48,913 bases of DNA from JBKBYG01 sp046313435 (GCA_046313435.1 JBKBYG010000011.1:1-48913), one strand, 5' to 3'. Counted from the first letter of the stretch, positions 1 to 8,936 are shown. Made by a program: numbers and translations. The notes: generated from the sequence alone by a model not told the origin.

Positions 1-280
1 AAAGATAATAGCTAATGATAAAACGCAAAACTTAATTAACTTGCTAGACCATAAAGAAATAAATATAAAATTTAGCGAAGTTTTACATTTTGTCCCACCG
101 GCTTTTCAAATATTAAATGCTTCTATAGTTAGTGATGGTTCAATGAATATAAAATATAAACCAAAAGAAGTTTCCATAAATAAAATTATTGAGTTAATTA
201 AAACCACACATTTGGAAATCAAAGATATCTCAACAAAAGATGCTGATTTAGAGGATGTTTTCAGTTATTTAGTCAGCTAA
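1..280 (+). CDS. ABC transporter ATP-binding protein, C-terminal fragment
   Basis: The reading frame is open from base 2 to the TAA at 278-280, so the start lies outside the window and only about 92 residues are seen. The first residues read KIIANDKTQNLINLL, matching the 'GxIIAxGT' strand that follows the H-loop in ABC-2 type ATPases, and the end reads DADLEDVFSYLVS, close to the 'LEDVFxxLT' tail usual in drug- or polysaccharide-export ABC ATPases. Walker A, signature and Walker B motifs are not in the window, so the substrate cannot be told. The partner permease is not seen downstream: the next 650 bases carry no gene. Confidence 0.72.
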   Translation, partial: KIIANDKTQNLINLLDHKEINIKFSEVLHFVPPAFQILNASIVSDGSMNIKYKPKEVSINKIIELIKTTHLEIKDISTKDADLEDVFSYLVS

Positions 281-930
281 ATTTATTTAGCTAGTTCTAG
301 AATCAGAATATCTAGATGTGTCTTGAAATTCCTTTACTCGTTTCTACAAATGAATTATTTATAGTCTCACAAACTCTTCTTAATCTAAAAAAATCCTATA
401 TCTTTAAGACCAATCCTAGGATTAAGCCTAAAAAACCCTCAGGCGGCACCTAAAATAGCAGAATTAAAATGATGATCAGCTTTTTTTGCTGTTAATGAAA
501 ATAAAAGGTTAGTTTGAGTAAGTACCTGACTAATAAGGAAAATTTAAAAAAAACCTTACATAGATGCTATTGTCACGTTCAGCAGGTAAACATTGAAAAT
601 ATGGAAATGATATATAATAAAATGTGCTAACAAGTTTAAGATCATGATAAAAAGTTTGAGCTAAATAGGATAATACCATTATATGAAAGTGAAGGGACGA
701 TCCATATAAAAAAATTTTTTATCCTCAAAACTTATCAAATTATTTTTATTCTAATTTATGCAATGTTAACAATAGAACCCGTATTATTTGCAATTAAAAT
801 GAAAATTTCTAAAACACTTTGTGTTTTACTTTGTTAAAAGTACTTTAATAAGAGTTTTAAAATTGAATTATTGTGGAGTATTATTGAATGTTGTTCCATA
901 AGTACCTCATCAATAACACTGAAAAGCAGA
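281..930. other. Intergenic region without recognisable gene
   Basis: About 650 bases between the ABC ATPase end and tRNA-Arg. All frames on both strands are broken by frequent stops; I see no ORF with a ribosome-binding site. Parts are less AT-rich than the rest (for example around 410-450), which could be decayed coding DNA, but nothing can be named. Confidence 0.5.
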
Positions 931-933
931 AAA

Positions 934-1010
934 TGGTGCGTCCTAAGAGATTCGAACTCCTGACCCACGGATTAGAAATCCGTTGCTCTATCCTACTGAG
1001 CTAAGGACGC
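934..1010 (-). tRNA. tRNA-Arg (anticodon TCT)
   Basis: On the minus strand the gene starts GCGTCCT at 1010 and closes with AGGACGC followed by discriminator A and an encoded CCA (934-936 complement). The anticodon arm is ACGGA-TTTCTAA-TCCGT, giving TCT for AGA codons, the main arginine codon in this AT-rich DNA. The T-arm carries the standard GTTCGAATC loop. It lies 9 bases downstream of tRNA-His in the same direction, so the two may be cotranscribed. Confidence 0.96.
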
Positions 1011-1019
1011 ACAAAAAAG

Positions 1020-1097
1020 TGGGGCGAGCGACCGGTCTCGAACCGGCGACCCTCAGAATCACAATCTGATGCTCTAACCAACTGAGCTACGCCCGCC
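1020..1097 (-). tRNA. tRNA-His (anticodon GTG)
   Basis: The minus-strand transcript begins G-GCGGGCG and ends CGCTCGC-C-CCA, so the extra 5' G(-1) pairs with C73, the identity feature of bacterial tRNA-His; the CCA is encoded. The anticodon stem-loop ATCAGA-TTGTGAT-TCTGA shows GTG. The T-arm has GGTTCGAGACC. It is followed by tRNA-Arg at 9 bases spacing. Confidence 0.96.
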
Positions 1098-1471
1098 ATA
1101 ATAATTGCTTATGTCATAATTCTAATACGCGCTAGTTTTTATTAGCCTAGCAAGATGTAGGATTTATTCTTTCGCGCTAATATCAAAACTAAAATCTTTT
1201 GGATATAAGAAATCATTCTTGAGAATGTTTTAACAGGAATTTTTGTTTTTTCAAGTAATTTATACGGTTTTCTTATAATTAATTTTTAAATATGATTAAT
1301 AATACAGATTTAATATTCTTTGCCAATTCGAAATAAATTTGAATTAGTTGGGTTTTAAGCTTCTAATATAAACAATACACTCAAAAAATTGTAAATTTTG
1401 TTATAGAATGTTTGTAAATATTTGTTTATATAATTTAACATTTAATTTAATTCTATTTAAAAGGTTTTATC
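1098..1471. other. Intergenic region upstream of the helical-repeat gene
   Basis: No ORF or RNA is recognised. A TATAAT at 1429-1434 sits 37 bases before the next ATG and could be a -10 box, but no good -35 lies at the right distance (TTGTAA at 1412 is only 11 bases away), so the promoter call is weak. Confidence 0.4.
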
Positions 1472-3460
1472 ATGAAACACCAATATCAGGAAACTTATAT
1501 TGCTAGATCTGAGGCTCAAGATGAAATATATTATTTATTAGACAAATATATAACAAGCTTAGATAAAAACTCGCCTGAAGTACAAAATATTTATGATAAT
1601 ATAATATCAAATTACCCAGAATATTTACAGTTACTCGGCTTGTTTAAATCATCGTTTTCTAATTCTAAAAAAAAATTTCTTGATTATAAAGAAGATTTAA
1701 TCAGAAATTTCGATAAATTTCTACAATCTAATCCAGATTCTATCTATGCGATTTATAGTAAGGCAAAAGCGTTACTTAAAGAAAATCCTGATATAAAAAC
1801 TATAAGAAATGAAAGTAACTTCAAATTGTATAAAATAGAAGAAGCGTTTCAGCTTATAGTTAAATTAAATACGCTAAATCTTACTAGTCAGCTTATTATA
1901 TCAAATAGTATAAAATTATTAAACCAAATGAAGTCTAAAACACAAGATCATGAGATGTATATTTTAAAAGGAGATCTATATACAAAACTTCTTGTTATTG
2001 AAAATAGTCTTTCTCAGAAAAAGCAATATTTTGAAGATGCTATCAATTCTTATATTAGGGCACGTAGTTTTATTTTAACTGATGAAGGATTTGAAGATGA
2101 AATAGAAAAAATAAATGAAACCATTGTCAATCTATTTTATAAAACGGAAATTTTTCTTGATACTTTTAATAATAAAGACCTTCAGAATATAAAAGATATT
2201 CCATATAATGATTCAAAAAAATTGTCTCTACTTAGGAATATTTATAATGCTAATAATGGAAATATCGACATATTTGAGGAATATGGTAAGACTCTTGAAA
2301 CACAAAATCCCAAAGCTGCTACAAAATTTTATTTAGAAAATATTCCAAATACAGAATTATTTGATTATGCAAAAGCTGGGCTATTAAGATTACAGAGAAA
2401 AAGATTAGTTCATTCTAATCAAGTTAACATATTTATAGAAGATCTCAAAAATTTTAGAGTGGCACATCCTATAACTAAAGTAGTAAGAGAAGTAAGTGCA
2501 AAAGAGTATAATGACGAACGTGATGATAAATATTATATTAATTATTTAGATGCATTTAATTATAGTAAAAATGATATAGCTTCAAATATTGACTCGAGCT
2601 TCTCTAATAAATCATTTGATCAAAATGATATATTGCAAAATATTATAGAAGTAATAGGTATTATAAATAAATTCCAAAGTTCTGAGAAAAAACGTTTTCT
2701 TATTGAACGAACATATCATTTATCATATTCTCATCCAGCAAAATTTATTGCTTTAGGCCATTTATACACATTATTTCCAAATGATGTTGCTATATTGGAA
2801 GAGTATGGACATATATTAGAAGTAATAAATCCAAAATTTGCAAAAGCATTTTATTTAATGTCTTTGAATAATAGTAATTTTTTTTATAATGCAAAGAGCT
2901 CATTAATACGGCTTTCTGCGCATCAAGAATATCATTCAACATATTTTAATAAGTTAATTGATGAGCTAAAAAATGTAATGATAATTGACTATAGCGATAG
3001 CGAATTCATATTTAAAAGACCAATTCAAGTCCAAGAATATATTAGAAAATCAGGATCACCTTTATATATTACGTATGATAATGCTTTAAATGAAATTTTA
3101 AATAATATTCAAGCTATTAGTTTCATTGATAATGTAAAAGATAATACTCTGAGTGAATGGGAAAACCAACAGCCTCTTATTTTCATTGATGCATATTTAA
3201 AGAAATTATTAAGAAAAAATGATTTTAAAGAAGGTAAAGAAGGAATATTAAGACTTGCTAACACAAAAAGCTTTAATAATTTGAGTCCGCTTGCAGATAT
3301 GCTTAACTATTATTATGTACAATATTCTTCTGATGAAGCTCCAAAATCTGTTAGTTATATAGAATTTGCAAACAAACTTCAGCCATTTGATCATTATCTA
3401 ACTGGATTAATAGAGGAAGTTTCTCAAGGTAAAAGACTATTAGACTATATGAATCGATAA
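1472..3460 (+). CDS. Hypothetical 662-residue helical-repeat (TPR-like) protein
   Basis: I do not recognise the family. The protein is almost entirely alpha-helical in character, rich in Lys, Asn, Ile, Tyr, without signal peptide or membrane segment. An internal duplication is visible: residues about 255-310 (motif EEYGKTLETQNPKAATKFYL) and about 430-485 (motif EEYGHILEVINPKFAKAFYL) align closely, each followed by AKxxLxRL. The spacing and the Leu/Tyr/Ala/Pro pattern resemble TPR or other solenoid repeats, suggesting a protein-binding scaffold. It is a single-gene unit closed by a hairpin at 3467-3507. In host-associated Rickettsiales such repeat proteins are often secreted effectors, but nothing here proves secretion. 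Start ATG is the first in frame and sits after AAGG. Confidence 0.7.
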   Translation: MKHQYQETYIARSEAQDEIYYLLDKYITSLDKNSPEVQNIYDNIISNYPEYLQLLGLFKSSFSNSKKKFLDYKEDLIRNFDKFLQSNPDSIYAIYSKAKALLKENPDIKTIRNESNFKLYKIEEAFQLIVKLNTLNLTSQLIISNSIKLLNQMKSKTQDHEMYILKGDLYTKLLVIENSLSQKKQYFEDAINSYIRARSFILTDEGFEDEIEKINETIVNLFYKTEIFLDTFNNKDLQNIKDIPYNDSKKLSLLRNIYNANNGNIDIFEEYGKTLETQNPKAATKFYLENIPNTELFDYAKAGLLRLQRKRLVHSNQVNIFIEDLKNFRVAHPITKVVREVSAKEYNDERDDKYYINYLDAFNYSKNDIASNIDSSFSNKSFDQNDILQNIIEVIGIINKFQSSEKKRFLIERTYHLSYSHPAKFIALGHLYTLFPNDVAILEEYGHILEVINPKFAKAFYLMSLNNSNFFYNAKSSLIRLSAHQEYHSTYFNKLIDELKNVMIIDYSDSEFIFKRPIQVQEYIRKSGSPLYITYDNALNEILNNIQAISFIDNVKDNTLSEWENQQPLIFIDAYLKKLLRKNDFKEGKEGILRLANTKSFNNLSPLADMLNYYYVQYSSDEAPKSVSYIEFANKLQPFDHYLTGLIEEVSQGKRLLDYMNR

Positions 3461-3466
3461 AACAAT

Positions 3467-3507
3467 AATAATGCGAGCACGAAATTTAATTTTACTCTCG
3501 CATTATT
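3467..3507. terminator. Bidirectional hairpin terminator
   Basis: A perfect 11-bp stem (AATAATGCGAG / CTCGCATTATT) with a 19-base loop lies between the convergent helical-repeat gene and cobT. There is no long T run, so termination strength is uncertain, but the position fits a shared terminator. Confidence 0.65.
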
Positions 3508-3533
3508 ACTTAATTAAGCATATATAAAGTTCA

Positions 3534-5228
3534 TTATAATATATTTGCTAATTGATTGAATATTGTATCGGTAAGTTCTTCGACTGATTTAATAGTTACT
3601 GATTTTTTATAGTAATTTGTTACATCATGACCAATACCAATTGCAATTAATTCAGTATTTTTTTTCTGTTCTATAAATTTAATTACCCCTTTTAAATGGA
3701 TTTCTAAGTAATCGCTTTTATTATTTGAAAGAGTTGCCTCATCTATTGGAGCGCCATCAGATATTACAATTATGATTTTACGTTTCTGAGGCTTCTTAAT
3801 GATTCTGTTATAAGCCCAAAATAATGCTTCTCCATCAATGTTTTCTTTAAGCAATCCATCTTTTAGCATTACAGCTATGTTTTTCTTTGAGACTCTATAT
3901 GTTTGATTTGAATCTTTGTAGATTAAATGACGAATGGCATTTAATCTACCAGGAAGGTTGGATTGTCCATTTGCAAGCCATTTCTTTTTAACTTCACCTC
4001 CCTGCCAATCTTTAGTGGTAAAGCCAAGTATTTCTGTTTTAACATTTACTTGTTCGAGGATTTTACTAATTAAATCTGCGCATATTGCAGCAATTGTAAT
4101 AGGCTTGCCCCGCATTGAACCTGATGAATCAATTAAAACAGTTACGATAGTATTAAAATCAATTTTTTCAGATTGAAATTTATAAAGATTAGTAAAATTA
4201 TGATTAGCTATAAGCATAGGAAACTTAGTATTATCAAGGACACCGGTTTCTAAGTTTTTTTGAATATATTTAGAAGCTATAGAATTAAGTTTCCTTTTGA
4301 AGTTATTTAAAGATTTGCTCAATCCTTTATTCAACTCTAAAATTTTACTATCTAATTTTAGCCTTAATTTATTTAGCTCAATTAATGAAACTAACTTATT
4401 AGCAGGTATAATTTCGTCAAAATTTGAGTCATATATTTTGTAATCTAATATTGAGGTTATCTGATTTAAATTATTTTTATCATTGGTTTTAAAAATTTCT
4501 TTATTATTTATTTCCTTATCAAAAGATAAATTAGTGACTTCAAGTTCTTCAGGTGTATTAAACGGATCTGGCTGTTCAAAAGGAATGGCAGAGGGTTCTT
4601 GCAATTCTTTTTGATTTGATTTAGCAATTAATACATTACTAAAATCTTCACTAATGAAATTATAATTAGACGCAATTGAACATATAATATTTGCATATTC
4701 CTTTTGATCATAAATAGCAGATTTAAGTAAGGGTAAATATTCATCTAATGACTTAAATTTATTAAATATATTAGATAATTCAAAAGGATATAGATGATTT
4801 GTAATATAGTTTCTAATTTTGAAGCTAATTATATCTTCAATTTTTATATATTCAATTTGGTCAAATAAATTATATCCAGAAAGCAAACAGTAGTATTCCC
4901 ATTTGTTTTTCAAATTAGTTGCAATGCCTTTGTATTGTAATGCTCCTAATGCCTCATATCTTGCTTCTTCGCATTTTATATAAATATTTTGTGGTACTTG
5001 CTCATTAGGTAGATATTTATAATAAATATCAGGATTGCTATATTTAATATTTAATAAAAAACTATCAATATAGCCCCTTTGAAATTTAATATTCAGTTTT
5101 TCATGCACCCTAATGATATTGCTGTTTTTTTTAAGAGATAAAATATTGTCATTAGAACTAATCTCAATCTCGTTCTCTAGCGTAAAAGCTTTAATTAAGG
5201 TTGAGATAGCGTTAGCAATATTTTGCAT
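3534..5228 (-). CDS. cobT: CobT-like VWA-domain protein (cobaltochelatase subunit family)
   Basis: CobT pairs with the AAA+ ATPase CobS; with CobN they form the ATP-dependent cobalt chelatase of aerobic cobalamin synthesis, and CobS/CobT pairs without other cobalamin genes occur in Rickettsiales. The N-terminal 220 residues are the CobT-specific region (KCEEARYEALGALQYKGI fits the family), a short linker follows, and the C-terminal von Willebrand A domain starts near residue 360. Its MIDAS motif is intact: D367-S-S-G-S-M, with a later VISDGAP strand. At 564 residues it is somewhat shorter than free-living CobT proteins (around 600-630), mainly in the linker. Start chosen by AGGTAATT before ATG. 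It is the last gene of a minus-strand cluster hydrolase-cobS-deformylase-like-cobT. The cobS partner carries a nonsense codon, so this subunit may be orphaned or have another role. No cobN is in the window. Confidence 0.88.
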   Translation of the reverse strand: MQNIANAISTLIKAFTLENEIEISSNDNILSLKKNSNIIRVHEKLNIKFQRGYIDSFLLNIKYSNPDIYYKYLPNEQVPQNIYIKCEEARYEALGALQYKGIATNLKNKWEYYCLLSGYNLFDQIEYIKIEDIISFKIRNYITNHLYPFELSNIFNKFKSLDEYLPLLKSAIYDQKEYANIICSIASNYNFISEDFSNVLIAKSNQKELQEPSAIPFEQPDPFNTPEELEVTNLSFDKEINNKEIFKTNDKNNLNQITSILDYKIYDSNFDEIIPANKLVSLIELNKLRLKLDSKILELNKGLSKSLNNFKRKLNSIASKYIQKNLETGVLDNTKFPMLIANHNFTNLYKFQSEKIDFNTIVTVLIDSSGSMRGKPITIAAICADLISKILEQVNVKTEILGFTTKDWQGGEVKKKWLANGQSNLPGRLNAIRHLIYKDSNQTYRVSKKNIAVMLKDGLLKENIDGEALFWAYNRIIKKPQKRKIIIVISDGAPIDEATLSNNKSDYLEIHLKGVIKFIEQKKNTELIAIGIGHDVTNYYKKSVTIKSVEELTDTIFNQLANIL

Positions 5229-5344
5229 AATTACCTGAGAATTGAAAGTTTAAATTTAGCTCTTAATTTACCCTAAAGTAATTTGCCATTTGAATTATTT
5301 TAGAAACTTTCTGAAACTATATTTTCCACATCCAACAGTGATTA

Positions 5345-5875
5345 TCAATGGCTGCATGAGGACGAGTGAACGTGTCTTATGTAACCTTTTTTCTTTAACT
5401 TCCTCATTTTATCAACTAAAATACTTCGCTTTAAATTAGAAACATAATTGAGAATATTTTTACCATCTAAGTAATCTATTTCATGTTGAATGCATCTTGC
5501 TAATATTCCATCAGCTTCTAAACTTTCCTTTTGACCATTGTAGTTTAAAAATTCCACCTTTATATTTACTGGGCGCTCAACTTCAACTTCTGCTCCTAAA
5601 AAACTTAAAGATGATTCTTTCCATTTTTCCTTTTCTTCAGAAGTATAAGTGATTATTGGATTTACCATGCATAATGTTTTATTTTCAATGTTAATTACAA
5701 TAATACGCTTCGATATCCCAAACATTGGCGCAGCAACACCGTATGCATGTTCAGATTTAACAAACTCAACCATCTGGTCCATTAGATCGATAATAGATTG
5801 ATCCATATTGCTAATCGCTGTTGATATTTTGCTGTATATTTCATCTGGTGCAAGTACTAAATTTAATTTAGACAT
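5345..5875 (-). CDS. Peptide deformylase-like protein lacking catalytic residues
   Basis: The 176-residue protein has the length and order of motifs of peptide deformylase, the metal enzyme that removes formyl from nascent N-termini. Motif 1 reads GVAAPMFGIS (residues 46-55): the conserved Gln is Met51. Motif 2 reads ESSLS (87-91) in place of EGCLS: the metal-binding Cys is Ser89. Motif 3 reads QHEIDYLDG (130-138) in place of HExDH: His131 and catalytic Glu132 remain but the second metal His is Tyr135. Two of three metal ligands and the oxyanion Gln are thus gone. The reading frame is complete and has a His/Cys-rich tail (HVHSSSCSH). It is most likely a second, divergent paralogue without deformylase activity; a true Def should lie elsewhere. 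It sits between cobS and cobT in one direction. Confidence 0.82.
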   Translation of the reverse strand: MSKLNLVLAPDEIYSKISTAISNMDQSIIDLMDQMVEFVKSEHAYGVAAPMFGISKRIIVINIENKTLCMVNPIITYTSEEKEKWKESSLSFLGAEVEVERPVNIKVEFLNYNGQKESLEADGILARCIQHEIDYLDGKNILNYVSNLKRSILVDKMRKLKKKGYIRHVHSSSCSH

Positions 5876-5919
5876 TTTAAATCCTTATGTTAAGTTTTCT
5901 ATTTATGTTATTGTAATTA

Positions 5920-6849
5920 TTATATTATTTCTTTATCAAAAATTCTTTGATAAAATTCTGTTATAATTCCCTTTTCTTCTGGATCACATTTATTTAAAAA
6001 GCTATATTTAAAAGCTAATTCACGGTTATTAAAAATAATACTATTTTCTGCCCAGTTAATTATCGCCCTAAGTGACATTAAGCTTGAAATTTCACCAAGC
6101 TTAAATCCATTTCTTGTTAAGTTAGCAAACTCTATCATTAAAACTACATCCTTTTTATCTTCTTCGCCATAAGAAGCTAATCTATTTAAAACAATTTTTA
6201 ACTCCTCTTCCTTAGGGAAATAATTTAATGTCATAACAAAATTCCACCTATCCATTTGCGCTTGGTTTATATAGTTTACACCTGAATAAAGACCGGCTTG
6301 ATATCATAAACCAATTGTATTAGAAGTAGCAAAAATTCTAAAATTTTTATGCGGATAAATTGTTTGATTTTTTTCAAGCAATGCAAGAGTACCATCTGGT
6401 TCAAGAATAGAATTTAGAACAAAAGCAACCTCAGGCCTGCAAGCATCATATTCGTCAAGGATTAAAGCAATTCCTTGGCGCATAGCCCAAGGTAATATGC
6501 CTTCAGAAAATTCAGTTATTTGTAATCCGTCCTTAATTCTTATTACATCTCTACCAACTAAATCATTTCTACTAATTTGCCCATCTAAATTTATTCTCAC
6601 TAGCGGCCAATTTAATCTTGCAGCAACTTGTTCAATATGTGTTGATTTACCTGTGCCATGAAAGCCTTGTATAAGGAGTTTTTTATTATACTTAAAAGCT
6701 GCAATGATTGCATTGGTTGTTTCTTGATCAAAATAGTAATGTTCATCTGTCTTAGGAATGAATTCTTGCTCAGGGTCAAAGATTTCTATTTCAATAGTAG
6801 TATTAATGTTAAAGATTTCTGATGCTCTTCTAAGCATAGTTTTGCTCAA
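5920..6849 (-). pseudogene. cobS: CobS-like AAA+ ATPase interrupted by one in-frame TGA
   Basis: CobS is the AAA+ motor subunit of cobaltochelatase. Residues 1-181 hold the N-terminal CobS segment (ending FDPEQEFIPK), Walker A GFHGTGKST (62-70) and Walker B LDEYD (131-135), ending ATSNTIGL. A TGA at 6306-6304 then stops translation; the same frame continues as YQAGLYSGVNYINQAQMDRW and runs to 5920, the remainder of a normal CobS. In the family the position of the TGA is Gly (GLGDTTGLY), so GGA to TGA by a single base change is the simple explanation. No frameshift is needed. Total would be about 309 residues, near the family length. A truncated product would lack the sensor-2/lid part. A sequencing error or readthrough remain possible. 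Its start is 2 bases from the hydrolase stop, so it is cotranscribed with it. Confidence 0.85.
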
Positions 6850-6850
6850 T

Positions 6851-7492
6851 TTATGTTTTAAAGCTTTCGTATTTTAAAAAATTAGTACAATATTGAATAA
6901 CGTCTTTTCGAAATACAATACCTACGTGTGAAGTATATAATACTAAATGCTCGGTCATGCCTTCAACTTTAGTGCTTTCAATTGATACAATTCCATCATT
7001 ACCAGTGGGTAATAACATACCAAAACCTAGGAAACTCATGCTGCCTGCAATAATTCCTAAAGGAAAATTTACAGGGCCTAAGCTTTTTGGAACACTCATC
7101 TCACCAGTACCAAGGGTAATAGAGGCAGGGCCAAAATATTTATAAAACCAGTATTGCTCTTTAAATACTTCAACAACTTCACTACCGTTATTTGGTGGAG
7201 CTAACATAACAACTCTGCCAAGATTTTCTAAATTAAAATATTTTAAATAATATCTTGTTATAATTCCACCCAAAGAATGAGTAACAAAATTAATTTTTTT
7301 ATCTTTAATATCTAAATTTTGAATAAAAGCATTTAATTGATTTGCTAATTCTTCTATAGTAAATTTACGACTTTCGTAATCCCAATTGTAAACTATATAG
7401 CCTTGATTTTTTAAATGTTTGGCTAAGGGGCACATAAACCATTTATTTGCAGCAAGCGCATGTATTAAAATGACAATTTCTTTTGAGTCCAT
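6851..7492 (-). CDS. Alpha/beta hydrolase (lipase/PGAP1-like)
   Basis: A serine hydrolase of the alpha/beta fold, 213 residues from the chosen ATG at 7492. It opens with the typical strand and oxyanion turn VILIHALAANKW, has the nucleophile elbow THSLGG with Ser73, and plausible acid and base residues Asp166 (GNDGIVS) and His189 (TSHVGIV). The NNGSE segment after the fourth strand resembles bacterial lipase class 2 and PGAP1-like esterases. No signal peptide. An upstream ATG at 7579 would add 29 residues lying inside the opposite zapE reading frame and lacking family similarity, so it is not used. Even so the start overlaps the divergent zapE start by 23 bases. It heads the cobS/cobT minus-strand cluster; substrate unknown. 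Confidence 0.82.
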   Translation of the reverse strand: MDSKEIVILIHALAANKWFMCPLAKHLKNQGYIVYNWDYESRKFTIEELANQLNAFIQNLDIKDKKINFVTHSLGGIITRYYLKYFNLENLGRVVMLAPPNNGSEVVEVFKEQYWFYKYFGPASITLGTGEMSVPKSLGPVNFPLGIIAGSMSFLGFGMLLPTGNDGIVSIESTKVEGMTEHLVLYTSHVGIVFRKDVIQYCTNFLKYESFKT

Positions 7493-8564
7493 AATTAACA
7501 ATAAAGTTTTAATTGAAGATAAATCAATTACATTAGATAATTCACAAAATGAAGTTTTAAAAGAACTTTTAAATTTCAATAAGCAAATTATTGAGTCTTG
7601 TAAAATATTAAATATTTTTAACAGAAAATCTCCTTCCTCTCAAGCAATTTATTTATGGGGAGCAGTAGGGAGAGGTAAGTCTATGCTAATGAAGTTATTT
7701 TATAATCAGGTCAATTTAAAAAAAAACTATATTCATTTTCATGCTTTCATGTTGGAAATACATGATAAGCTTAGGAATATTCGCAAAAATTATCAAGGTG
7801 ATCCAATCAAGATTCTTGCAAAGAATCTTGCCAAAGATATTAGATTACTTTGCTTAGATGAATTGGAAATTAAGGACATTGCTGATGCAATGATAATAGG
7901 GCGATTGTTTAAAGAGCTATTTGAAAGCAAAATTTTTATAGTAATTACTTCTAATTGCCATCCCAGCAAACTATATGAAAATGGATTAAAAAGGGAAAAT
8001 TTTTTAGAATTTATAGATTTAATTGAAGAAAAATTTAATGTAATTTGTTTAAATTCAAAAACAGACTATAGAATTGGGCTTTTAAAGTCTCATAAAATTT
8101 ATTTTCAGCCTCTTAATCAAGAAAATACATTATTCGTTCAAAAATTATTGGATGACCTCTCAAATAACATTTTTAAAAAAGAAGTTATTGAGGTTTTAGG
8201 AAGGAATTTAGTTCTTGAGAAAAGTTTTAATATTGTTGATAGTGAGAAAAATGGCCTATGCGTAGGTTTTAATGAAATTTGTGAGCAAAATTTGGGTACT
8301 GCAGATTATGAGGCAATTGCAAAAAAGTTTCAAATTATTTTTCTTACTGATATTCCGATTTTATATAGGGAAAATCGTAATGAAATACTTCGATTCATTA
8401 AGCTTATTGATATTTTATATGAAAATAAAAATATAATTATATGTAGCGCAGAAGCCCTGCCAAATGAATTATATAAAGAGGGTGAGCATATATTCGAATT
8501 TAAAAGAACTGTTTCAAGGCTTGAAGAAATGCAATCAGATGATTATATACGTAGTCTTATATAA
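7470..8564 (+). CDS. zapE: AFG1-like ATPase ZapE
   Basis: ZapE/AFG1 is an AAA-type P-loop ATPase; in E. coli it associates with FtsZ at late division, and mitochondrial AFG1 helps handle inner-membrane proteins. Walker A is GAVGRGKS (residues 64-71), Walker B is LLCLDELE, and the family signature FIVITSNCHPSKLYENGLKR is present, followed by the usual NSKTDYR. With the ATG at 7470 (MTISFESI) the protein has 364 residues, normal for the family. A start at 7419 would add 17 residues read antisense to the conserved part of the hydrolase, so it is rejected. The gene is divergent from and overlaps the hydrolase start, leaving no room for a separate intergenic promoter. A hypothetical gene follows 25 bases later and may be cotranscribed. 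Confidence 0.9.
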   Translation: MTISFESIINNKVLIEDKSITLDNSQNEVLKELLNFNKQIIESCKILNIFNRKSPSSQAIYLWGAVGRGKSMLMKLFYNQVNLKKNYIHFHAFMLEIHDKLRNIRKNYQGDPIKILAKNLAKDIRLLCLDELEIKDIADAMIIGRLFKELFESKIFIVITSNCHPSKLYENGLKRENFLEFIDLIEEKFNVICLNSKTDYRIGLLKSHKIYFQPLNQENTLFVQKLLDDLSNNIFKKEVIEVLGRNLVLEKSFNIVDSEKNGLCVGFNEICEQNLGTADYEAIAKKFQIIFLTDIPILYRENRNEILRFIKLIDILYENKNIIICSAEALPNELYKEGEHIFEFKRTVSRLEEMQSDDYIRSLI

Positions 8565-8589
8565 TTAAAAATATACAAGGAGGATATAT

Positions 8590-8889
8590 ATGGTAAATTA
8601 CCCTGTGAAATATTTACAATATGATAACCAAAATACTAGCCAATATGATTATTTTGATTTTTCAAAAGCAGTTAGAGTAGCTGATATTGATGGAATATAT
8701 TACACTGTTAAGTATCATACAGATATTCCTCAGGAACGAGGACCATTTGGCCATCCCTATATCGATTTTAAAGGAGAAGAATACCCTGTGCATTGTAAAG
8801 GTGAGATACAAAACAGAGAAATTATTCTTAACGGGGAAACAATAGATTATCAAGCAGTTAATCAAATATGTTATGTAGAAATTTTATAA
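8590..8889 (+). CDS. Hypothetical 99-residue protein
   Basis: Unrecognised small soluble protein, rich in Tyr, Asp and beta-prone residues, with no signal peptide or membrane segment. The start is well supported by a consensus Shine-Dalgarno AAGGAGG 7 bases before ATG. It lies 25 bases after zapE in the same direction and ends just before a strong hairpin at 8896-8931. A minus-strand frame over the same bases lacks a ribosome site and is not credible. Confidence 0.65.
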   Translation: MVNYPVKYLQYDNQNTSQYDYFDFSKAVRVADIDGIYYTVKYHTDIPQERGPFGHPYIDFKGEEYPVHCKGEIQNREIILNGETIDYQAVNQICYVEIL

Positions 8890-8895
8890 AAAACT

Positions 8896-8931
8896 AGGGC
8901 TAAATTTTCGGATAAAGAAAAATTTAGCCCT
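8896..8931. terminator. Bidirectional hairpin terminator
   Basis: A perfect 13-bp stem (AGGGCTAAATTTT / AAAATTTAGCCCT) with a 10-base loop, sited between the convergent genes ending at 8889 and 8937. A-rich flank on the left gives a T tract for the minus transcript. Confidence 0.85.
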
Positions 8932-8936
8932 TAACT

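Noticed and set aside
281..930. Degraded transposase or other pseudogene
   Set aside because: Six-frame reading gives no stretch recognisable as any family; noted only as an empty region.
1412..1434. Promoter for the helical-repeat gene (TTGTAA ... TATAAT)
   Set aside because: The spacing is only 11 bases, too short for sigma70.
6304..6306. TGA inside cobS as evidence for TGA recoding to Trp or readthrough
   Set aside because: The aligned residue in CobS is Gly, not Trp, and gpmI and the first Sel1 gene use TGA as a normal stop, so reassignment is unlikely.
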